Counted from the first letter of the stretch, positions 6,502-15,726 are shown. The stretch is 20,591 bases of DNA from Geobacter sp. (GCA_012026855.1 VEOV01000312.1:1-20591), one strand, 5' to 3'. Numbers and translations: made by a program. The notes: a model not told the origin generated them from the letters alone.

Positions 6502-7800
6502 CTACTTGCCTGAAAAAGGGTTGCGCAGGGAAATTGTTTCGTCCCGGCGCGGGCCGACAGAAACCATGACAATTTCGCACTCAATCAGTTCTTCGAGACG
6601 TCTCACGTATTTCTGCGCATTTTCAGGCAGGTCTGCGAAACTTTTTGCGGCCGTGATGTTGCACTTCCAGCCCGGCATCTCTTCATAAATCGGCTCACAG
6701 GCAGCGAAAACATCGAGTGTGGCCGGAATCTCGGTGATTACCTGATCCTTGTAGCGGTAACCGGTACAGATTTTGATCGAATCAAAGCCATCAAGAACGT
6801 CTAGCTTGGTTATGGCAACACCGGTAAGGCCGTTTACCCTGACCGCATAGCGAAGCACCACTGCATCAAACCAGCCGCAGCGGCGCGGTCTGCCAGTGGT
6901 TGAACCGAATTCATTGCCGGCCTGACGCATTCTCTCGCCGGTATCGTCAAGTAGCTCAGTGGGGAAGGGTCCGCTGCCAACACGGGTAACGTACGCCTTG
7001 GAGATGCCGACGATCTCGTGTATTTCCCTGGGGCTTACCCCAGTACCTGTGCATGCTCCGCCGGAGCAGGTGGATGAAGAGGTGACAAACGGATAGGTGC
7101 CATGGTCAACATCAAGCAGCGTCCCTTGTGCGCCCTCAAAAAGGATATTGCGACCGGCCTTTACCTCCTTATGCAGCATGAGGCTGGTATCGGCCACATA
7201 TTTGCGCAGAGTCTCGGCGTAAGCAGAATACTCGGTAAAGATCTCCTCAAAAGTGAATGGCTTGTCGCCGAGGAATTTCTCCAGCAGGAAATTCTTCTCT
7301 TCCAGAGCTTCGGCAAGCTTCCGGGCAAAGATCTCGCTGTCCAGAAGGTCGCACAGCCTGATACCGCGCCGGCCAATCTTATCTTCATAGGCCGGACCGA
7401 TGCCGCGACCGGTAGTCCCAATTTTCTTATCGCCGCTTCTGGTCTCACGGGCAATATCGATTCTTTTGTGATACGGCATGATGATATGGAGACCTTCACT
7501 CAGGCGGAGCACCGAATCATCCTTCATTTTACCCTTGGCCTTGAGATTGGTAATCTCCCGGATAAACACCTCCGGATCAAGCACAACGCCGTTCCCAATG
7601 ATGCACCGCTTGCCTTCGTGCAATATTCCTGAAGGGATTAGGTGGAGAACTACTTTCTCATCACCCACAACCAGCGTATGGCCGGCATTGTTACCACCCT
7701 GATACCGTACAACGTTGTCAGCATGCTCGGTATAAATATCGACAACCTTTCCTTTCCCTTCATCGCCCCACTGGGCGCCAATCACAACCACGTTGGCCAT
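6502..7800 (-). CDS. purA: Adenylosuccinate synthetase
   Basis: PurA makes adenylosuccinate from IMP and aspartate using GTP, the first committed step to AMP; it acts in the cytosol as a dimer. The 432-residue protein is full length. It has the GTP-binding loop GAQWGDEGKGK (8-18) with catalytic D13, and NNAGHT with catalytic H41. Other family motifs are GTTGRGIGPAYEDK, FEGAQGTLLDVDHGTYPF, STTGRPRRCGWFD and TKLDVLDG. The start has AAGGAG seven bases upstream. It follows hisZ by 29 bp and is probably co-transcribed with it. No terminator separates it from the tRNA gene. Confidence 0.98.
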   Translation of the reverse strand: MANVVVIGAQWGDEGKGKVVDIYTEHADNVVRYQGGNNAGHTLVVGDEKVVLHLIPSGILHEGKRCIIGNGVVLDPEVFIREITNLKAKGKMKDDSVLRLSEGLHIIMPYHKRIDIARETRSGDKKIGTTGRGIGPAYEDKIGRRGIRLCDLLDSEIFARKLAEALEEKNFLLEKFLGDKPFTFEEIFTEYSAYAETLRKYVADTSLMLHKEVKAGRNILFEGAQGTLLDVDHGTYPFVTSSSTCSGGACTGTGVSPREIHEIVGISKAYVTRVGSGPFPTELLDDTGERMRQAGNEFGSTTGRPRRCGWFDAVVLRYAVRVNGLTGVAITKLDVLDGFDSIKICTGYRYKDQVITEIPATLDVFAACEPIYEEMPGWKCNITAAKSFADLPENAQKYVRRLEELIECEIVMVSVGPRRDETISLRNPFSGK

Positions 7801-7829
7801 TTTTATCTCCTTGTAAACGGCTTTACTTG

Positions 7830-9149
7830 TTACTGAAAAATATCTGCAATCCGCTCAGCGGACAGCGACTCAATCATTTCCGGAAGCGGGATATCCCGCG
7901 TTGCCCGATCTGCAACCCGAATGATCTGCAGTTTGCCTGACTGCCCATCTTCAGCCGGGACAACCACAATATGGCTGATGGCAGATCGTTCTGCATACTG
8001 CATTGATTGCTCAAGGTCACGCCTGATGATGTCCCGGGTAACCGGATAACCCTGGGACCTCAGTGAAGATGCCAGCTGTAGTGCAGCACAGCGGTCAGCC
8101 CTGTTATTGAATATCAGAAATGAAAGCCGCTCTGCAGGCTTCAAGGTACCGTTCTTCTCCGTTGCCTGCAGCAGAGCAAGAATATTGAATGCAAATCCGG
8201 TTGCCGGGAGCTCTTTTCCATAGCGCCCCATCAGGCCGTCATATCTGCCGCCACCGCATACCGGTTCGCCAACTTGCGGCACAAAGCCTTCAAACGTGAC
8301 ACCGCTATGATACGACAGCCCGCGGATCTCCCCAAGGTCAATCGTCAATTGCCCGGCAATCCCGTGGATAGCCAGAATCTCGACAACCTTGACCAGATTT
8401 TCCAGCGCTCGCCTGGATCTGTCGTTTGTGACGCTTGCAGCAGCTTTTTCGAGAACCTCAATGCCGCCGAACATTCTCGGCAGTGCGCAGATTTCATTTT
8501 TTGCCCGATCAGAAATGGCCAGTTTTTCCAGAAGCGACGTAACTGTCGAGACATCCTTCTTGCCAACAGCCTCCTGAATATTCAGTACAGCACTCTGGTT
8601 GAGCGGTAATTCCGACATAATGCCGCGATAAAACTCAACCTGACCAAGATCAATTTTAAATGAGTCAAAGCCGAGTTTTTGCAGTACTTCGGCAGACATG
8701 GCAATCATCTCGGCATCGGCTTCCGGAGAGTCAAGACCGATAAGTTCTACTCCTGACTGAAAAATCTCCCGGCTTCTGCCGGATTGAGACTGCACATGCC
8801 TGAGCACCCTACCGTTATAGTAGAGTCTGTGGGGCAGAGGATAGCCATTCATGCGCATTGCTTCGATACGTGCCACCTGGGGGGTAATATCCGGTGGAAT
8901 TGCAATAAGCCGGTTACTCTGCCTGTCCTCAAAACGGAAAGACTTTTCACGAAGCGCTTCATCAACACCGATGGCAAGCATTTCTTCGAACTCAAGCAGT
9001 GGAGGAATGATTTTTTTAAACCCCCACAATTCAAAAGTGCTGCCCAACATCGCCTCGATGCGGGTAATACTCTCAGCCTGTTCCGGGAGAAAGTCGGTTA
9101 CCCCCTTGGGAAGGGAGTTTTCTCTGAAAATTTCACCTTGAAGTTGCAT
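7830..9149 (-). CDS. hisZ: ATP phosphoribosyltransferase regulatory subunit (HisRS-like)
   Basis: HisZ is a catalytically inactive relative of histidyl-tRNA synthetase. It binds the short form of HisG and enables and regulates the first step of histidine synthesis. The 439-residue protein keeps class II motif-like regions: PPDITPQVARIEAMR (85-99), RLYYNGRVLRHVQ with FQSGVELIG (108-138), and CGGGRYDGLMGRYG. The segment equivalent to the HisRS LDYYTG histidine-A signature reads LSYHSG, which favours HisZ over a true HisS. A C-terminal region of about 95 residues resembles the HisRS anticodon-binding domain; many HisZ proteins are shorter. hisG is not in the window. The start at 9149 has no good Shine-Dalgarno. 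It has its own promoter just after the nuoN terminator. Confidence 0.9.
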   Translation of the reverse strand: MQLQGEIFRENSLPKGVTDFLPEQAESITRIEAMLGSTFELWGFKKIIPPLLEFEEMLAIGVDEALREKSFRFEDRQSNRLIAIPPDITPQVARIEAMRMNGYPLPHRLYYNGRVLRHVQSQSGRSREIFQSGVELIGLDSPEADAEMIAMSAEVLQKLGFDSFKIDLGQVEFYRGIMSELPLNQSAVLNIQEAVGKKDVSTVTSLLEKLAISDRAKNEICALPRMFGGIEVLEKAAASVTNDRSRRALENLVKVVEILAIHGIAGQLTIDLGEIRGLSYHSGVTFEGFVPQVGEPVCGGGRYDGLMGRYGKELPATGFAFNILALLQATEKNGTLKPAERLSFLIFNNRADRCAALQLASSLRSQGYPVTRDIIRRDLEQSMQYAERSAISHIVVVPAEDGQSGKLQIIRVADRATRDIPLPEMIESLSAERIADIFQ

Positions 9150-9181
9150 TATTGGTCCATGATATTAATTGCAAACGAGAA

Positions 9182-9210
9182 ATCCTAACAGTCACGCCTA
9201 TAAGAGTCAA
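9182..9210 (-). promoter_or_regulatory. Promoter for hisZ-purA
   Basis: On the minus strand TTGACT (9205-9210, 5 of 6 consensus bases) and TAGGAT (9182-9187, 4 of 6) are separated by the ideal 17 bp. A start near 9175 gives a leader of about 26 nt. The -35 box lies about 5 bp after the T-run of the nuoN terminator, so hisZ-purA begins a new transcription unit. No T-box or his-leader structure fits in so short a leader. Confidence 0.7.
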
Positions 9211-9214
9211 TACA

Positions 9215-9246
9215 CAAAAAAGCCCCACTGCTCTGGCAGCGGGGCT
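9215..9246 (-). terminator. Intrinsic terminator of the nuo operon after nuoN
   Basis: In minus-strand RNA an 11-bp stem forms from 9236-9246 and 9221-9231, with one G-U pair and a 4-nt loop (CAGA). Six U residues follow (9216-9221). It lies about 22 bp after the nuoN stop. The wobble is a mismatch in the other strand, so the element is oriented for nuoN. Confidence 0.93.
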
Positions 9247-9268
9247 GATTCGGTTTATCCAGACCAAA

Positions 9269-10723
9269 CTACATAAACAAAGCTTTCTGAGCGAGATCGA
9301 GGAATACCCCTGGCAGTACGCCGGGGATCAGAACACCGGCAACAGCAATCAACAGGCAGAGAATAAATGCCGGTGAAAGCTTGACCCAACCAAACTCCTC
9401 AGTCGACTCTTTGAAGTACATGAAAACCATTACTCTGAGGTAGTAATAAACCGATGCCGCACTGTTCAGAACCCCAATTACCGCAAGCCAGATATAACCA
9501 GCCTGAATGGCTCCGGAGAAAAGGTAGAACTTGCCGATAAAACCGGCTGCTGGCGGAATGCCGGCGAGAGAGAACAGGAAGATGCACATGGCAATGCCAA
9601 GAATCGGGTGTTTGTAACCGAATCCTGCATAATCGGAGACATTATTGTTTTCCTCACCCTTTTTACCAACAAGGATAATGATGGCAAAGGCACCGATGTT
9701 CATGAATGCGTACGAAAGCATGTAGAACAGGATACCGGCAGTCCCGACGGCATTGCCAGCAACAAAACCAACCAGAACATAACCTGCGTGGGCAATGGAA
9801 GAGTAAGCAAGCATTCTTTTGATGTTCTGCTGATAAAGCGCCGTAATGTTACCAATAGTCATGGTGAGCACAGCCAGCACCCAGACAAGCCAGGTCCACT
9901 CAGCCTTAAGAGCAGGTAGCGCTACGAGGAACACACGCAGGAAGGCAGCAAAACCGGCTGCTTTCGGCCCGACCGACATGAAGGCGGTCATCGGTGTCGG
10001 TGCACCTTCGTAAACATCAGGTGTCCACATGTGGAACGGCGCAGCAGCTACCTTGAAAGCGAAACCGGTGGCCATCAGCAGCATGCCGGCAAGCAGCATA
10101 AGATTGGATGAATTGATTCCGGCTTGCGCTATGAACGCGGCAATTTTGGCGACCTTGGTAGTACCGGTTGCGCCGTAGGTCAGTGCCATACCGTAAAGCA
10201 GGAAACCGGTCGAGAATGCGCCGAGGAGGAAGTATTTCAGACCTGCCTCATTTGACTTGAGCGACCCGCGGTTAAACCCTGCCAGGATGTAAAGAGAAAC
10301 CGACAGCACCTCCAGACCAAGGAAGATGGTCATGAGGTCAGTACCGGCTGCCATAAGCATCATACCGACTGTGGCAAACAGTATCAGCGGGTAAATTTCA
10401 CCCTGATTACAGCCCTCACGTTCAAGGTATCTGTCAGTGATCAGAATGCTCATTGCAGCAGCTATCAGGAAAATCACCTTGAAGAATATGGCAAAGTTAT
10501 CCTGTACAATCGTTCCGCTGAACCCTTCAGCAGGGCAACCCCATCCTGAAACAACTGAAAAGAGGGTAACCACGATTCCTGCAATACTGAGGTAACCAAG
10601 ATATGCCTTGCTCTCCCCTTTTACAAAGACGTTGATCAGAAGCAGTGCCATCGCAAAGAGTGAAAGTATCACCTCAGGCGCTATCACAGCCATGTTTATC
10701 GCTGGAATAACAATGTTTTCCAT
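9269..10723 (-). CDS. nuoN: NADH-quinone oxidoreductase subunit N
   Basis: NuoN is one of the three antiporter-like membrane subunits of complex I that move protons. The 484-residue, strongly hydrophobic protein has about 14 membrane helices. It shows the family core LEVLSVSLYILAGFN (conserved Glu in the WE/LE motif of helix 5), FKVAAAPFHMWTPDVYEGAP (helix 7 Lys and the following loop) and IKRMLAYSSIAHAGY (helix 10). The length is normal. The start has CCGGAGGAGAT just upstream. It is the last gene of the right operon, followed at once by the intrinsic terminator. Confidence 0.97.
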   Translation of the reverse strand: MENIVIPAINMAVIAPEVILSLFAMALLLINVFVKGESKAYLGYLSIAGIVVTLFSVVSGWGCPAEGFSGTIVQDNFAIFFKVIFLIAAAMSILITDRYLEREGCNQGEIYPLILFATVGMMLMAAGTDLMTIFLGLEVLSVSLYILAGFNRGSLKSNEAGLKYFLLGAFSTGFLLYGMALTYGATGTTKVAKIAAFIAQAGINSSNLMLLAGMLLMATGFAFKVAAAPFHMWTPDVYEGAPTPMTAFMSVGPKAAGFAAFLRVFLVALPALKAEWTWLVWVLAVLTMTIGNITALYQQNIKRMLAYSSIAHAGYVLVGFVAGNAVGTAGILFYMLSYAFMNIGAFAIIILVGKKGEENNNVSDYAGFGYKHPILGIAMCIFLFSLAGIPPAAGFIGKFYLFSGAIQAGYIWLAVIGVLNSAASVYYYLRVMVFMYFKESTEEFGWVKLSPAFILCLLIAVAGVLIPGVLPGVFLDLAQKALFM

Positions 10724-10764
10724 CTATCTCCTCCGGTTCTTATTAGCGGAAATGTAACTCGTTA

Positions 10765-12414
10765 TTACTTCGGATGCCCCGCAGGCATAGCGCCCGGCAT
10801 TGCAGGATGTCCAGCCGGCATTGCACCTGGCATGGCCGGCTGCCCTGCAGGCATCGCTGGGGACTCCAAACCCGGCTGTTCATGAGGCATTGCTGCCGGC
10901 AGCATCTGCGGCTGTGCAGCAACCGGCTTTGTCAACCTGGTCTGAGTGATAACCTTGTCGAGGGCAGGTGTCATCTTATCGATAAACGGCTTGGGGTAAA
11001 ATCCCATGAAGAAAATCAGGAAAATCAGCGGCACCATGATGGCGATCTCTCTGCTGTTGAGATCCTCCAGCTTCTGGTTCTTGGGGTTGTCAAGCTTGCC
11101 GAACATGACCCTTTGGAACATCCAGAGCATGTAAACGGCTGACAGGATTACGCCACTGGAAGCAATAATTGCATACCAGCGCAGATTGCTCTCGAAGGCA
11201 CCCAGCAGCACGAGGAACTCGCCGACAAAACCGTTGGTTCCTGGGAGGCCGATGGATGAGAAGGTGACGATCATGAAGATGGTCGCAAATACCGGCATCT
11301 GCTTGGAAAGCCCGCCGAAATCAGTAATGAGACGTGTATGCCGGCGTTCGTAAATGATGCCGACGATAAGGAAGAGCGCGCCGGTAGATACCCCGTGATT
11401 GAGCATCTGCAGCATACCACCCTGCAGACCCATCTGGTTGAGGGCAAAGACACCAAGCATGACGAAACCGAGGTGCGCTACCGAAGAGTAGGCAACCAGT
11501 TTCTTGACATCCTCCTGGACCATGGCGACCAGTGAAGCGTAGATGATGCCGATTACCGACAGCGTGGCAATCAGCGGAGTGAATCTCTCGGTAGCCTGGG
11601 GAAAAAGCGGCATGGCAAAGCGGACATAACCGTAGGTACCCATCTTCAGCAGAACGGCTGCCAAAATTACCGAGCCGGCAGTAGGCGCTTCCGTATGGGC
11701 ATCAGGCAACCATGTGTGCAATGGAAACATCGGCACCTTGATGGCAAAGGCCAATGCAAAGGCCAGGAACATCCAGGTCTGGGTAGCCGGGTCAAGATTC
11801 ATACCGAAGAAATTGACCAGACTGAAATCAGGCGCGCCTGTGGCCATGCCCTTAAAATAGAGGGCGATCAGAGCAACAAGCATGAGCAGCGAGCCGACCA
11901 TTGTATAGATAAAGAACTTTACTGCGGCGTAGATGCGGTTTTTGCCGCCCCAGATGCCGATGATGAAGTACATCGGGATCAGCATTACTTCCCAGAAAAT
12001 GTAGAAGAGGAACAGGTCGAGCGAAATGAATGCCCCGAGCATACCGACCTGAAGCAACAGCAGACAGGCCATGTAGCCTTTGACCTTCTCCTCAACAGCA
12101 TGCCAGGTAGAGAGGACGGCAATCGGCATAATGAATGTGGTAAGCATAACCAGCCAAAGACTGATACCGTCGATACCGACATGGTAATTCATTTTGAAGG
12201 GGCCAGCCTGAATCCACGGCATCTTCATGACGAACTGATAGTCGGCATTGGTTACAAAACCGGTAACCAGCGGCAGTGACGCAAGGAATGTCACAACTGT
12301 CACTGCAAGGGTGAACCCTCTCAGAAGTCCCTTGTTCTCGCTCGGGATAAACAACAGCAGGAAGACCCCCGCAAGTGGGAGAAAGGTTATCAGGCTGAGA
12401 ATGACTTCATTCAT
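10765..12414 (-). CDS. nuoM: NADH-quinone oxidoreductase subunit M with Met/Pro/His-rich C-terminal tail
   Basis: NuoM is an antiporter-like proton-pumping membrane subunit. The 549-residue protein has about 14 helices. It shows FWEVMLIPMYF with the key Glu at 142, FAIKVPMFPLHTWLPDAH with Lys226, and ILAAVLLKMGTYGY with Lys257. After the last helix there is an unusual tail from about residue 492 to the end. The tail is made of Pro, Ala, Met, Gly, Gln and His and ends in two tandem copies of PAMPGAMPAGH. E. coli NuoM stops near 509 residues, so the tail accounts for the extra length. The start has AAGGAG nine bases before the first of two in-phase ATGs. It is 41 bp upstream of nuoN. Confidence 0.97.
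   Translation of the reverse strand: MNEVILSLITFLPLAGVFLLLFIPSENKGLLRGFTLAVTVVTFLASLPLVTGFVTNADYQFVMKMPWIQAGPFKMNYHVGIDGISLWLVMLTTFIMPIAVLSTWHAVEEKVKGYMACLLLLQVGMLGAFISLDLFLFYIFWEVMLIPMYFIIGIWGGKNRIYAAVKFFIYTMVGSLLMLVALIALYFKGMATGAPDFSLVNFFGMNLDPATQTWMFLAFALAFAIKVPMFPLHTWLPDAHTEAPTAGSVILAAVLLKMGTYGYVRFAMPLFPQATERFTPLIATLSVIGIIYASLVAMVQEDVKKLVAYSSVAHLGFVMLGVFALNQMGLQGGMLQMLNHGVSTGALFLIVGIIYERRHTRLITDFGGLSKQMPVFATIFMIVTFSSIGLPGTNGFVGEFLVLLGAFESNLRWYAIIASSGVILSAVYMLWMFQRVMFGKLDNPKNQKLEDLNSREIAIMVPLIFLIFFMGFYPKPFIDKMTPALDKVITQTRLTKPVAAQPQMLPAAMPHEQPGLESPAMPAGQPAMPGAMPAGHPAMPGAMPAGHPK
10774..10839 (-). repeat. Two tandem 33-bp units in the 3' end of nuoM
   Basis: The two units (10807-10839 and 10774-10806) each encode PAMPGAMPAGH. 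They differ at several synonymous positions while the peptide is identical, so the amino-acid pattern seems to be kept rather than freshly duplicated. A related degenerate unit, PAMPAGQ, lies just upstream. Confidence 0.85.
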
Positions 12415-12452
12415 TGAATCTGCTCCTTTATTATCTCAACAGTCAAAGTCGC

Positions 12453-14447
12453 TTAGCGGAACACGTAAAATGCAAGGATTGCCACAACACCAAGAGCCAT
12501 GCCCATGGCATAGTTGTGTGTATAGCCGGACTGGAGCCCTCTGAGAGCAGCACTGAAGCCCATGACAAGTTTTGCGGTCCCGTTTACTACACCATCAACT
12601 ATCACTACATCGAAACCCTTCCAGAGGAGGTTGCCGAACGATTTGCAAGGGTTGACGAAGAGGAAATCGTAAAGTTCATCGATATACCATTTGTTGTAAA
12701 CCGCACGGTGCAGGGCAGGGAAAGTGGACACAAACTTCTCCGGAGCACCGGTATTTTTAACATAGAGAGTAAATGCTATCAAAATGCCGACAACGGCGAT
12801 ACAGATAGAACCGCCCATCAAGCCCCATTCAAGGGCGTGACTGTAGTGAGCGCCACTATGGGCATAGGTCTTGCCGTACTCGCTGGCAAGTTCAAAGACA
12901 GGATCAAGCCAGTGCTCAAAGTAGTTAGGCAGTGCCCCCATGACCTTGGGCATACCGATGAAACCGCCAACCGTGGCCAAGAAGCCGAGAACCATCAGCG
13001 GGATGGTAATAACCAGCGGTGACTCATGGAGATGATCTTTAACCTTGGAGTTAATACGGCACTCACCAAAGAAGGTCATGAACACCAGGCGGAACATGTA
13101 GAATGCGGTGAAACAGGCAGCAATTGCACCGGTACCCCAAAGCAGAATATTGAGGTTACCATGGAACGGATTAGAAAATGCCTGCCAGAGGATCTCGTCC
13201 TTGGAGAAGAAACCGGAGAACGGGAAGATACCGGCAATGGCCAGAGTTGACACAAAGAAAGTGATAAAGGTGATCGGCATGTTCTTGCGCAAGCCACCCA
13301 TGTTGCGCATATCCTGTGGATCATCATGCAGATGGCCATGATGCAAGGCATGGTGCATGGCGTGGATAACCGAACCGGAACCAAGGAACATGCAGGCTTT
13401 GAAAAAGGCATGGGTCATCAGGTGGAAAATACCGGCAGTGAAGGCGCCAACGCCCATTGCCAAGAACATGAAGCCAAGCTGTGAAACAGTTGAGTAAGCC
13501 AGTACGCGTTTGATGTCATTCTGGGCAGTACCGATCGTGGCCGCAAATATGGCAGTAGCAGCACCAACCACCGCAACGACCATCATGGTCTCAGGCGCTT
13601 TGATAAAAACAAAGCTCATCCGGCCGATCATGTAAACACCGGCAGTAACCATGGTGGCAGCATGAATGAGGGCAGATACCGGGGTTGGGCCTTCCATCGC
13701 ATCAGGCAGCCAGGTGTACAGCGGAATCTGGGCTGATTTGCCGGTTGCACCGACAAAAAAGCAAAGGGTTGCAATAGTTACTACGCCGCCGTAGGGAAGA
13801 AGGTGGGAAGCAGCCTTGATCTCCATGAAGTTAATCGTCCAGATATTGGCATTGCTGCCGAACCACCAGAAGAGGGTAAAAAGACCGATAAGGAAACCGA
13901 AGTCACCGACCCGGTTCATGACGAATGCTTTCTTGGCAGCGTCACCAGCGGACTTCTTCTCGAAGTAGTAACCGATCAGGAGGTAGGAACAGAGACCAAC
14001 GCCCTCCCAGCCGATGAACATGACCAGCATGTTGGCGCCGAGAACAAGCAGCAGCATGGACATGCAGAACAGGTTAAGATAGGCGAAGAAGCGATAGAAA
14101 CCCTCTTCACCATGCATATAACCTATCGAGTAGAGGTGGATAAGAGTACCTACCCCGGTAACAACCATGATCATGACAGCGGATAGCGGATCCACAAGGA
14201 ATGCCATGTCTGCCTTGAAATTGCCGGCCTGAATCCAGGTAAACATTACCTTTTCGAATACTCTCTTTTCAGGAGACAATCCAACCAGCTCCATCAGAAT
14301 GCCACAGGAGACGATAAACGAACAGAATATCGCACCGGTACCAATTGCGCCGATGATCGTCTCGTTTTTGATCTTCTTGCCGAAGAAGCCGTTGATCAGA
14401 AAGCCGATCAGAGGAAAGAGAGGTATGAGCCATACATTGTCAAGCAT
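12453..14447 (-). CDS. nuoL: NADH-quinone oxidoreductase subunit L
   Basis: NuoL is the most distal antiporter-like subunit of complex I; its long lateral helix runs along the membrane arm. The 664-residue protein has the WEGVGLCSYLLIGYYF motif with Glu148, GKSAQIPLYTWLPDAMEGPT with Lys237, SALIHAATMVTAGVYM (258-273) and the helix-rich C-terminal extension expected for NuoL rather than NuoM or NuoN. A His-rich loop, HAMHHALHHGHLHDD, lies between transmembrane segments, as in many NuoL proteins. The length is normal. The start has AAGGAG upstream. Gaps to nuoK and nuoM are 45 and 38 bp. Confidence 0.97.
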   Translation of the reverse strand: MLDNVWLIPLFPLIGFLINGFFGKKIKNETIIGAIGTGAIFCSFIVSCGILMELVGLSPEKRVFEKVMFTWIQAGNFKADMAFLVDPLSAVMIMVVTGVGTLIHLYSIGYMHGEEGFYRFFAYLNLFCMSMLLLVLGANMLVMFIGWEGVGLCSYLLIGYYFEKKSAGDAAKKAFVMNRVGDFGFLIGLFTLFWWFGSNANIWTINFMEIKAASHLLPYGGVVTIATLCFFVGATGKSAQIPLYTWLPDAMEGPTPVSALIHAATMVTAGVYMIGRMSFVFIKAPETMMVVAVVGAATAIFAATIGTAQNDIKRVLAYSTVSQLGFMFLAMGVGAFTAGIFHLMTHAFFKACMFLGSGSVIHAMHHALHHGHLHDDPQDMRNMGGLRKNMPITFITFFVSTLAIAGIFPFSGFFSKDEILWQAFSNPFHGNLNILLWGTGAIAACFTAFYMFRLVFMTFFGECRINSKVKDHLHESPLVITIPLMVLGFLATVGGFIGMPKVMGALPNYFEHWLDPVFELASEYGKTYAHSGAHYSHALEWGLMGGSICIAVVGILIAFTLYVKNTGAPEKFVSTFPALHRAVYNKWYIDELYDFLFVNPCKSFGNLLWKGFDVVIVDGVVNGTAKLVMGFSAALRGLQSGYTHNYAMGMALGVVAILAFYVFR

Positions 14448-14492
14448 TACGGACTCCTTGAGTAAAATGATTCGTTTGCAACTCTGCCAGGA

Positions 14493-14795
14493 CTACCACT
14501 TCAGCAGATTCATATCTTCAACGTCGATGGACTCTCTGTTCTTGAAGAAGGCGATCATCAATGCCAGGCCGACAGCTGCTTCTGCAGCGGCAACAGTCAT
14601 GACAAAGAAAACAAAGATCTGTCCATCCAGGTTGCCAAGATATTTGGAAAAAGCGATGAAAGTCAGATTGACCGCATTGAGCATCATCTCGACACACATG
14701 AAGATGACGATTGCATTTCTGCGGGTCAGTACGCCGATAGTCCCTATGGCAAAGAGAATTGCGCTGAGTATGAGGTAAGCGTTGATTGAAAGCAT
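14493..14795 (-). CDS. nuoK: NADH-quinone oxidoreductase subunit K
   Basis: NuoK is a three-helix membrane subunit (an MrpC relative) that carries two buried glutamates of the proton path. The 100-residue protein has them at E36 (CVEMMLNAVNL) and E72 (AAAEAAVGLAL), the positions expected from E. coli. Helices lie at about 4-22, 29-50 and 60-84. The start has AGGAGA upstream, and the gene begins 18 bp after nuoJ. Confidence 0.97.
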   Translation of the reverse strand: MLSINAYLILSAILFAIGTIGVLTRRNAIVIFMCVEMMLNAVNLTFIAFSKYLGNLDGQIFVFFVMTVAAAEAAVGLALMIAFFKNRESIDVEDMNLLKW

Positions 14796-14813
14796 TTCAG
14801 TATCTCCTGACTT

Positions 14814-15317
14814 CTACAGTTTTTTCTTGGAGAGAACAACTGCACCGACAATCGCTGCCAGCAGCAGCACTGAGGTAATCTCGAACGGCAGCAGGAATTC
14901 GGTGAAGAGTGACTTGCCGATCAGCTCTGTGTGACCGACCTTGGCAATCATGGCAGAGTCGATAGCTCCCTTCGCACCGGTCAGTGACGATTTGCCGATT
15001 ACCGTCCATGTCAGGATCAGCAAGAGAACACCGGTCATGCTGCCAAGAAAGCGCGCATGATTGGTTCTTCCGCCAGCCTCAGATCTGATATTGAGCAGCA
15101 TGATAACAAAGACTATCAGAACCATGATGGCGCCAGCATAGACGATGATCTGTATAGCGGCCATAAAAGGCGCTTCAAGCATGACATACAGTGTGGCAAG
15201 ACAGAAGAATGTCAAGATGAGCGACAGTGCGCTGTTGATCGGGTTCTTGTTGGTTATCACCAGTATGCTGGAGATGATGGCTATCGCAGCCACTAGGCCG
15301 AAAAACAAGATTTCCAT
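14814..15317 (-). CDS. nuoJ: NADH-quinone oxidoreductase subunit J
   Basis: NuoJ is a five-helix membrane subunit of complex I; its third helix undergoes the pi-bulge rearrangement linked to proton pumping. The 167-residue protein shows NPINSALSLILTF (25-37) and the signature QIIVYAGAIMVLIVFVIMLL (56-75) with the conserved Tyr60. The length is within the family range. AAAGGAG lies upstream of the ATG. The gene is 10 bp after nuoI and 18 bp before nuoK. Confidence 0.97.
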   Translation of the reverse strand: MEILFFGLVAAIAIISSILVITNKNPINSALSLILTFFCLATLYVMLEAPFMAAIQIIVYAGAIMVLIVFVIMLLNIRSEAGGRTNHARFLGSMTGVLLLILTWTVIGKSSLTGAKGAIDSAMIAKVGHTELIGKSLFTEFLLPFEITSVLLLAAIVGAVVLSKKKL

Positions 15318-15327
15318 TGCTGCTCCT

Positions 15328-15726
15328 TTATCTTTTTTCTAGCAGTCGTTCTTTAGTAAATACGAAATCTGCGCGCGTGTAGTTTGCCAGCTCAAAAGTC
15401 TGTGTCATGCCAAGAGCATCGACCGGGCAGGCTTCGACGCAGTAGCCGCAGAAGATGCAGCGAAGCATGTCAATCTCATATTTCGCTGCAAACTTGTCAT
15501 GATTAGCATCCTCACCAGCCTCAACTGTAATGCACTTTGCCGGGCAGACAGTCGGGCAGAGGTAACAGGCGACACATTTAGCATTGTTGTGAGAAACCTT
15601 AAGAGTATGCAGACCTCTAAAGTTAGGTGCAACTGCCGGCTTTTCCTCCGGGTACTGAAGCGTAATCGGCTTTTTGAAGAGATGCTTCAGTGTTATCATC
15701 AGTCCGTTAATCAGGGGTGCAATCAT
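15328..15726 (-). CDS. nuoI: NADH-quinone oxidoreductase subunit I, 2x[4Fe-4S]
   Basis: NuoI passes electrons from NuoG to the N2 cluster of NuoB through clusters N6a and N6b. The 132-residue protein has two classic ferredoxin motifs: C51, C54, C57, C61 (CVACYLCPTVCP) and C90, C93, C96, C100 (CIFCGYCVEACP). A short amphipathic N-terminus attaches it to the membrane arm. It is shorter than E. coli NuoI (180) but typical of the compact type. The start has GAGAGGA upstream. Confidence 0.97.
   Translation of the reverse strand: MIAPLINGLMITLKHLFKKPITLQYPEEKPAVAPNFRGLHTLKVSHNNAKCVACYLCPTVCPAKCITVEAGEDANHDKFAAKYEIDMLRCIFCGYCVEACPVDALGMTQTFELANYTRADFVFTKERLLEKR

Noticed and set aside
9149..9160. 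Three-codon mini-ORF (Met-Asp-Gln-stop) overlapping the hisZ start as TAATG
   Set aside because: No Shine-Dalgarno precedes it, and a chance ATG in a 26-nt leader is likely. It is too short to act as a his attenuator, which needs a run of His codons.
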